NCBI RefSeq assembly: GCF_030272615.1
Contig: NC_081408.1
Span: 338,800,793-338,864,792, forward strand
Length of the DNA stretch: 64,000 nucleotides
Origin: Cryptomeria japonica
Lineage: Eukaryota > Streptophyta > Pinopsida > Cupressales > Cupressaceae
Direction: 5' to 3'
Shown here: piece after piece, positions 58,206-64,000 of the stretch
Layout: every line of letters starts with the position of its first letter
Numbering within the stretch: the stretch's first letter is position 1
Made by a program: the position numbers and the translations under genes
Notes under the pieces: model-generated
Databases searched by the model: none
What the model saw: only the letters and a program-made list of their open reading frames with translations
Told to the model about the DNA's origin: nothing

Positions 58206-59009
58206 ACAATGCTAGGATCTCTAGCGACATGGGGAAAAGTGCATCCTTTTCATATACCAGCTTATACGGGGAGTTTTTTAGAATCTACTTGGGTGTTATG
58301 CGGTCCACCCATAATGCGCTTCTCAGGTGGGGGTGCCACTCCCTCTTGTATTCAAAGCCTATTCTTTTAATAAGTCTGATTAAGTTTTTGTTAGTGGACT
58401 CGGCAACTCTATTCCCTTGAGGATAGTAGTTAGAAGAAGTTTTGAGATAAATACCTCTACTGAGAGCGAAGTGGGCAATTCTTGAGCCTGTGAATGCACG
58501 TGCATTATCTTATATAGCAGTTTTTGGTGGACTGTATCGACACACTAGGTCCTGTAGGAAAGCCACTACCTCACTTTCTAATGAATTCCGTAAAGGAATT
58601 GCTTCGGACCATCTGGTGAAATAATCAGTAGTAGTTAGGATCCACTTATGTACTGCTAAACTGGGGGGGTTGATCATTTTGATAAAATCAAGGCCCCATT
58701 GAGTGAAAGGCTCTTCCACTGACATGGGCTTGAGTGGCGTTGCATCTTTCTTGCTCCTTCCCATGTAATACTGGCACTCTTTGCATCCCCTCACTAAGTT
58801 GTGTGTGTCCTTGAACATGGATGACCAAAAATACCTGGCTTGAGTAATCTTGATAGCTGTTTTGGGTGCAGAGAAATGGCTTCCTGAGGAGCTATAGTGG
58901 AACTCATGTAGGATTTTATCAGCTTGGCTTTGGTCTACACAGCAGAGTAGGACTCCATCAAAATTTCTTTTGAAAAGAGTTCCATCTGAAAAGCGAAAAT
59001 CACTATTTT

Positions 59010-60480
59010 GGAGTTTGTAAAATCTACTCTTAGCTGGAGGGATATCTTCGGGAAAAATCCTGGTCTTCATGAATTGTTTTCTTTTGTCAATCCAGCTGTC
59101 ATTTGGAATATCAGACAAAAGCATAATTGTTTCCTCTATGGCCGGTTCGTCATCATGGGGCTCGCATTCTTTAACTATATATTCACATAGGCTTCTCCCA
59201 CAAACAAGCTTTGTTGGCTTGATATCGACATCATATTCCAGGATCTTGGTGATCCAATTTGCCCTTTTTTCAATGATCTCACCCTCCATAATGTATTCCT
59301 TTACTACGGGATGGGCTACATACACCGTGGTTTTTTTATAGATGATGAAATACCTAAATTTCTTTAGTCCTTTTACAACAGCTAAGGCCGGCTTCTCGAC
59401 AAATTTTTATCAAGCCTCATAATCCTTAAGAGTTTTTGAATGGAAAGCTATGAGATTCTCTCCTCCATTTTGGGCATCTTTTTGGGTTAGGACCATGGCG
59501 ATGCTATGTTGACCAGAAAAAATGTACATTATGAAGTCCTTTGACATGTCTGGGTTAGACAATCCAGGAGTTGAACACATAGCATTTTTAATTTCATCAA
59601 AAGCTTTTTTGGCCTCAGTAGTCCATTTGAAATGTATATCCTTTTTTAACATGAGGGTGATGGATCTTATTAATCTGGAAAAGTCAGAAATAAAACGACT
59701 AACAAAATTGACCTTTCCTAAAAAAGATTGGACTCCCTTTTTGTTGATCGGGAGGGGAAGGTCTTTAATGGCCTTGACTCGATCTGGGTTAATGGAAACA
59801 GCCTCCTTTGAAACTATATTCCCAAGTAATTTTCCTTGAGGAACCCCAAAGATAAACTTTTTTAGGTTTAAGGAAATCCCAAATTCAAGAAATTTTTGGA
59901 TTACTAATTCGAGATGGTCAAAATGATCCTCTTGGTGCTTGGAAAACACAGTCAGGTCATCTAAGTATATTAAGATGATCTTATTAATTATCTCTTTAAA
60001 AGATAAATACATGGCCCTTTGAAAAGTTGCCCCAGCATTTGACAATCCAAAGGGCATCTTCTAGTATGCAAACGTTCCCCACTTAGTGGTGAACGTCCTC
60101 TTGTGTTGGTCCTTCGCCTTCACACTTACCTAGTTATATCCTAACAAACCGTCAAGCATTGAGAATATTTCTAATCTCGCCACCATGCTCAGTAATTACT
60201 CCATTGATGGTAGAGGATAGTGGTCTTTGAGAGTCGCCTGATTTAGATCTCGGGAATCCACACAGAGCTGGATATCTCCATTCTTTTTCCTAACAGGCAC
60301 CAAATTTGACATGCATGTACTATGTTTTATGGGGTAAATGATCCTTGATTCGGTCAGCTTTTTCAACTCCTGAGCCATGAGAGATTCAATTTTTGGGTTA
60401 ATCAGTCTTTGCTTCTATCGAATTGACTTGGCCTCATTTGCAAGCTCAATGGTATGCTCGATGATATTAGGATCATATCC
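59010..60480 (-). pseudogene. pol: Gypsy reverse transcriptase and RNase H
   Basis: RT shows LTESRIIYPI, VPVRKKNGDIQLCVDSRDLNQ, KMPFGLSNAGATFQRAM and the catalytic IYLDD near 59965. The RNase H part continues through about 59700-59010. Stops interrupt at about 60124 (Gln-type TAG in the GYNQ motif), 60059 and 59408. The frame is otherwise the same as protease and integrase. It makes the element DNA and digests the template; this copy is inactive. Confidence 0.9.
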
Positions 60481-60490
60481 TCTTAAATCC

Positions 60491-60904
60491 TCATAAGACC
60501 ATGACACATTCATATTCATCATAGTATCGAGCCAACTTCTTTCTATCTTCGGAGGAAACATCCTTTCCTACCCTGAGAACCCTTCCACTGTCGACTGACA
60601 TTTTGGTGTAATCCTCTTTGTTTACTGTGAGCTTCCACTTATCTTTTTTGGCATCCTCATGGTCAAACAGGTTCTCTAAAGTGATCAAATCATTAGGGAG
60701 CTTGTTAGATCTCAGTTGGATGACCTGATTCCTATAGGCTTCCTTTATCCTAGGCTGTAGCTGATCAGGAAATTCTCCCGAGTTTTGGATGAACAAAGCA
60801 ATTTGTTCATTGCTCTCGAACACCTGCCAATGAGTATCATTATCAGGGATAGTCAGGCAGACAACCATGCCGACTGCTTGGGAGTTGGTGAGTAAGTCCA
60901 TAGC
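60491..60904 (-). pseudogene. pol: Linker between extra RNase H and RT
   Basis: An open frame rich in charged residues (QLRSNKLPNDLITLENLF, DYTKMSVDSGRVLRVG, DRKKLARYYDEYE). The end resembles the segment that normally precedes Gypsy RT. No further domain recognised. Confidence 0.6.
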
Positions 60905-61300
60905 AGGATCAAATTGCACTCTGATGGTGGCCATTTGGTCTACTATGGTGTTTAGTTTCTGAGGAATTCTTATGATATTGAAAGCATTAAAACTCTATAT
61001 TAGATCCCACAGTCTAGCACGATAAGACCTCATGCAGATGTGCTTGGCACTTGATATCCCTCGAACTTGATGGACCACCAGCTCAGAATTGCCAAGGACT
61101 TTCAACTTTTTAATGCCCATCCTTTCCACCATGCTCAAACCAAGAATCAGTCCTTCATACTTTGCTTATTTGAGCATACAAACTATAACCAGAAAGGCTT
61201 CAGGATTTGTTCACCCGAAGGGGGGGTGAGACAAAATCCCACTCTGGAGCCCATCTTGCATTTGGTGTCATCGAAGTACAGGGTCCATAATGCCAAAGAC
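60905..61300 (-). pseudogene. Additional RNase H domain upstream of RT
   Basis: WTLYFDDTKCKMGS and GFCLT mark the first strand and catalytic Asp. After a frameshift near 61180 come YEGLILGLSM, IKKLKVLGNSELVVHQV and a final helix ending FDPAMD. This is the layout of an RNase H1-type fold. Compared with the usual pattern, the Glu of AEYE is Lys and the Asp of GDS is Asn, so it is inactive. It is separate from the RNase H that follows RT and lies before RT, between protease and polymerase. Confidence 0.75.
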
Positions 61301-62505
61301 AACTGCTCTTTGGAGAATGGATCCTTAGTAAGCTTTGGGATGATTTGATTCTCTTCAAAAATGCAATAGGTACCTAGACCGGTGGCATGGTAGTTAGAGA
61401 AGGGGTCTGAATCTATGAACTCATTCAGGAAGGCCTCTTGCTCAGGTGGAATTTCTCCCATTACTTCTTCATCTTCTAAAAGCTCTACCACCTTTCGTTC
61501 ATCATTTGATATAGAGGTGTGGGTAGGTTCGAAATTGATCAAGACCTGGTTGGCTATATGCTCAGCATGGAGGGGTTCTGAATGGATTTTCAGCTTGGCA
61601 CCACATTGGGTACGAAGGATGAGATGGGACCAATCTAGGGATATATAGCCTCCTATTTTCACTGTAAAGTCTCAAGAAAGATAGAGCCCAAAGATAGGCA
61701 GGATATCAATGACCACTACTTCTTGAGACACCGTCACACTCGGACATGCAAACAATGTTAGGGGAAGGTTTTCAATGAGACCTACCATCTGAACCCTATT
61801 CCCATCGAGTTGCATAACCCCTTTATTCAAAGGGTCATACCTGATGTTTAATACCTCGGTGATTTGCTTAGGCATGATGATAGTGCTAGCCTCGAAATCT
61901 ATCATGGAGTTATGCAAAATTTTATCTCCAACTATAAGGGTAAGGTAGAATGGATTTTTCTTAGTCTTACCTTCTCTTTGGGCAGTAGGGGGCGAGCCTT
62001 CATTTGTCAATACGGTCAGAGAGTGCGCTTTTCCTACTATGGGTCGGAGACCCGTTCCGTCAGTCTAAAGTGATTCTGGAGCTATCACACTTGCATCTTT
62101 TCCATCATGACATAGAGCCTCTCTTAGTCTATTATTTTGCTCTAGAATACTTAGGAGATCCCACAGAGAGACATGAGTCGGGGCCTTCTTCAATTGTTCT
62201 ACAACATCTAACACCTGAGGTGTAAGAACCTTCAGCTCCTTCAGCTTATAAGGGATGAACTCTTTTCTTGGATAGGCAAAGTTAATGATCGGTTGTTCAG
62301 GGGGTCTATCCACAGGCACTACTCTCATATTACCAGTGCTTTGCCCGGTCAAACACCTTTTAGAGAAGAGATTGTAATCTGAGTGCACGAGAGGAGTTCC
62401 ATCCTTCAAGGTGATTGCATCATTGGTCAGCACTGCATCCTCATCTTCCATCCATGAAAAAAGCACATGATCGGGGGTGATCTCTGCTTCTTGCTGCAAT
62501 GACAT
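61301..62505 (-). pseudogene. pol: Gypsy protease region
   Basis: The protease segment at about 61960-61680 shows LHNSMIDFEASTIIMPK. The catalytic D-S/T-G-A is DFEA here, so it is probably inactive. LIENLPLTLF and VVVIDILPIFG match later protease strands. The flanking 62505-62065 piece (WDLLSILEQNNRLREAL) is a gag-pol linker. Only stops, no frameshift, separate it from gag. It would process the polyprotein. Confidence 0.78.
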
Positions 62506-62508
62506 TCC

Positions 62509-63760
62509 TTACATCTGAGCAACAAAAGCCGCATTATCCATACCTGGAGATATATATGCATATTCATCCAGCGTCATGCTTGAATTCCTTTGTTCTGTGA
62601 CCCTCTGCTGCAAATTCCCTCTTGGGCAATTCTTCAGAGTATGAGCATTATTGCATGAAAAACACCAAGAGTTGGTGTCGTCTGCCAAGTTATTTTTGCC
62701 CACTGTCAGTTCCATACCGATGGTTGGGTAGATAGCCTGCAATGGATTTGGGACTGAGACTATTTGGCCATTCAGCTGAGGAGTTTTATCAGCACGGTGA
62801 TTCGTATGCTAGTACGGAGGTCGATTCCCTTGGAAATTTTGCTAAAAAGGGGGCTTGGTGGATGAGACCTTAGCTCTTTTTAGGTTAACAATCTCATTGG
62901 AGAAGGATCTTAAGAGATTCTTCATATCACTAACTTCAATAGCCAGAGAGGCGGTTTGGGAAGTAGGAAATGAATACATAGACTGCAGAGCGAACATACT
63001 GGGAGTAGCTTCTTCTAAGCCTTGAGTGGATATTTCAGGGAATACTGGCATTATAGGGTGAGGGGCTAGCTTCTCGGCATTGATAAGGTTATTTTCAGCT
63101 TGGACTGCTATGTCAAATGCTTACAGAAGGGTATTGCCTCCTAAAGATTGAATCATCAATGATATGTCAGAATTGAAAGCTTTTAAATAGAATTGGAAAG
63201 CCATATCCGCTGGAGGGTGGGCAGAAAAAGGTATCCTCTGCCAGGTTTGCTAAAACCTCATATTAAAATCAATTAGTGCTTCAGTCGGAGCCCTCTTTAT
63301 TGTGATGAGTTGGTGCATCAAGGAGGATCTGTCGGCTTTATCTGAGAATCTCTGAAAGAAACGATCTCCCAGCTGATCCCAATCTCCTATAGTGTTGAGC
63401 CTAAGGATCTAAACCAATCCAAAGCTTTTCCTTTGAAAGAGGCTATGAGTAATCTTAGAGCTACATTTTGTTCAGTGATACTATGGACAGTGCAGACAGT
63501 GGCTACATCTTGCAAATGCTCCCCGGGAGTTTTATGACATTCTCTCGTGAACTTAGGGACAACTTTAAGCATAGCTATAGGGATGGCTCCCCAAACCATG
63601 GGTGGAGTTTGGGGAATGAGAGGGCTACCATTATCCCAAGTCACAAAATTTTTGGGGGAACGTGTGCCATCACAGCGTGTATGACTGCGGGAAAACTCTG
63701 TGCGAATGAAGCTGAGGCTAGATGGATGGTCACCAGTGGAGGAAAAAGAAGGTGACGATT
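62509..63760 (-). pseudogene. gag: Gypsy gag
   Basis: The retrotransposon Gag domain lies at about 63640-63130 (PGEHLQDV, ALRLLIASFKGKALDWF), a variable region follows, and a zinc knuckle CFSCNNAHTLKNC is near 62660. The frame changes once near 63390 and several stops occur. The start is uncertain, probably upstream of 63644. Gag forms the particle and binds RNA. Confidence 0.8.
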
Positions 63761-63829
63761 TAAAGCTGTCTGACTCTTGGTGACAAGCTTATGACTTATA
63801 AACTAGCTCAGAGATATATTTGAAGTAAA

Positions 63830-63849
63830 TGGTCCCACCGGGCATGCCA
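63830..63849 (-). other. Candidate primer-binding site
   Basis: The minus strand reads TGGCATGCCCGGTGGGACCA, ten bases inside the 5' LTR. The TGG start fits a tRNA primer; the tRNA is not identified and the distance is a little long. Confidence 0.4.
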
Positions 63850-63859
63850 GAAAAAGAAC

Positions 63860-64000
63860 TGTTGACTCTAAATTTTACCTTGGAAACAAACAGCCTTATG
63901 GGAAATTCAGTGATGAGGGACCAGTTGTGCGAGTTTCACTGAATGACCTTCGGGATTGAGAAGCCGGCTCTTCCTTATGGGTTTGGAGGAAAGGGAAAAG
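63860..64000 (-). repeat. 5' LTR of the large Gypsy element (partial)
   Basis: The first 141 bases match 49561-49700 with about 10 differences. The LTR continues beyond the window. Confidence 0.9.

Larger units (their letters stand above)
56343..59000 (-). pseudogene. pol: Integrase, split by a solo LTR
   Basis: The zinc-binding HHCC region (LHEFHYSSSGSHF ... CKECQ) lies at about 58910-58770. The catalytic core starts at about 58700 with WGLDFIK; the second Asp is in DNARAF just after a stop near 58508, and the Glu is in GNRVAEST near 58400. The frame is cut at 58206-56709 by an inserted LTR. It resumes at 56709 and ends with the C-terminal GPFRIV and GFHLKPFH segment typical of Gypsy integrases. 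It would insert element DNA. No chromodomain is visible after it. Confidence 0.87.
49561..64000 (-). mobile_element. Large Gypsy element with extra RNase H and accessory ORFs
   Basis: The same LTR end (TGTTGACTCTAAATTTTACC) occurs at 49561 and 63860, bracketing gag-pol on the minus strand. The second LTR leaves the window, so length exceeds 14.4 kb. Sense order: gag, protease, RNase H, RT, RNase H, integrase, then an antisense ORF and a long sense accessory ORF before the 3' LTR. Over 140 comparable LTR bases I count about 10 differences. An extra RNase H and ORFs downstream of integrase are traits known from the Tat lineage (Ogre, Grande), so a Tat-like assignment is my inference. Confidence 0.88.

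Overview
The window is intergenic DNA of a large, repeat-packed plant nuclear genome. It is AT-rich and consists almost entirely of LTR retrotransposons, one LINE, solo or broken LTRs and decayed filler. I see no convincing host gene, tRNA, rRNA or CRISPR array. Nested Copia and Ty3/Gypsy elements with long LTRs (about 1.0-1.5 kb) and CT-rich LTR ends fit a gymnosperm such as a conifer, but nothing here fixes the species.

Layout. 1-399: 3' end of a Copia-like LTR. 400-3402: simple repeats and unassigned DNA. 3403-11225: a complete, young, non-autonomous Gypsy-type element with a perfect 5-bp target-site duplication (TSD), coding only for Gag plus a degenerate protease. 11226-16293: broken LTRs, hairpin ladders and unassigned DNA. 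16294-23322: an old Copia element on the minus strand, with TSD. 23323-25047: its right flank. 25048-38464: a minus-strand, apparently non-autonomous LTR element (3' LTR, polypurine tract, internal region, one proline/serine-rich ORF), interrupted at 27423-34858 by a complete plus-strand Copia element with TSD. 38465-41083: a tandem duplicate of the preceding locus, reduced by deletions, that runs out through what should be the 5' LTR of the same element. 41084-43779: unassigned AT-rich DNA. 43780-49560: a minus-strand L1-type LINE with a possible third ORF. 49561 to the window end: a minus-strand Gypsy element of more than 14.4 kb, inserted into the 5' part of the LINE.

The last element is the most notable. 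Its order, in its own sense, is LTR, PBS, gag, protease, an extra RNase H, RT, RNase H, integrase, an antisense ORF with its own TATA box, a long sense accessory ORF with a coiled coil, and LTR. The accessory and antisense ORFs diverge from a roughly 640-bp spacer. A solo LTR flanked by a near-perfect TSD is inserted in the integrase.

The 3403-11225 element carries repeated GGACC...GGTCC hairpins in its LTRs and leader; a related LTR at 15164 keeps the stem with compensatory changes. Many of the stop codons in these elements are explained by C-to-T change (CAG, CAA or CGA to TAG, TAA or TGA), as expected of methylated, silenced transposons. Relative ages from hand-compared LTRs: the gag-only element is youngest (about 2% LTR divergence), the plus-strand Copia and the large Gypsy are intermediate (about 7% over the parts compared), and the minus-strand Copia is oldest.
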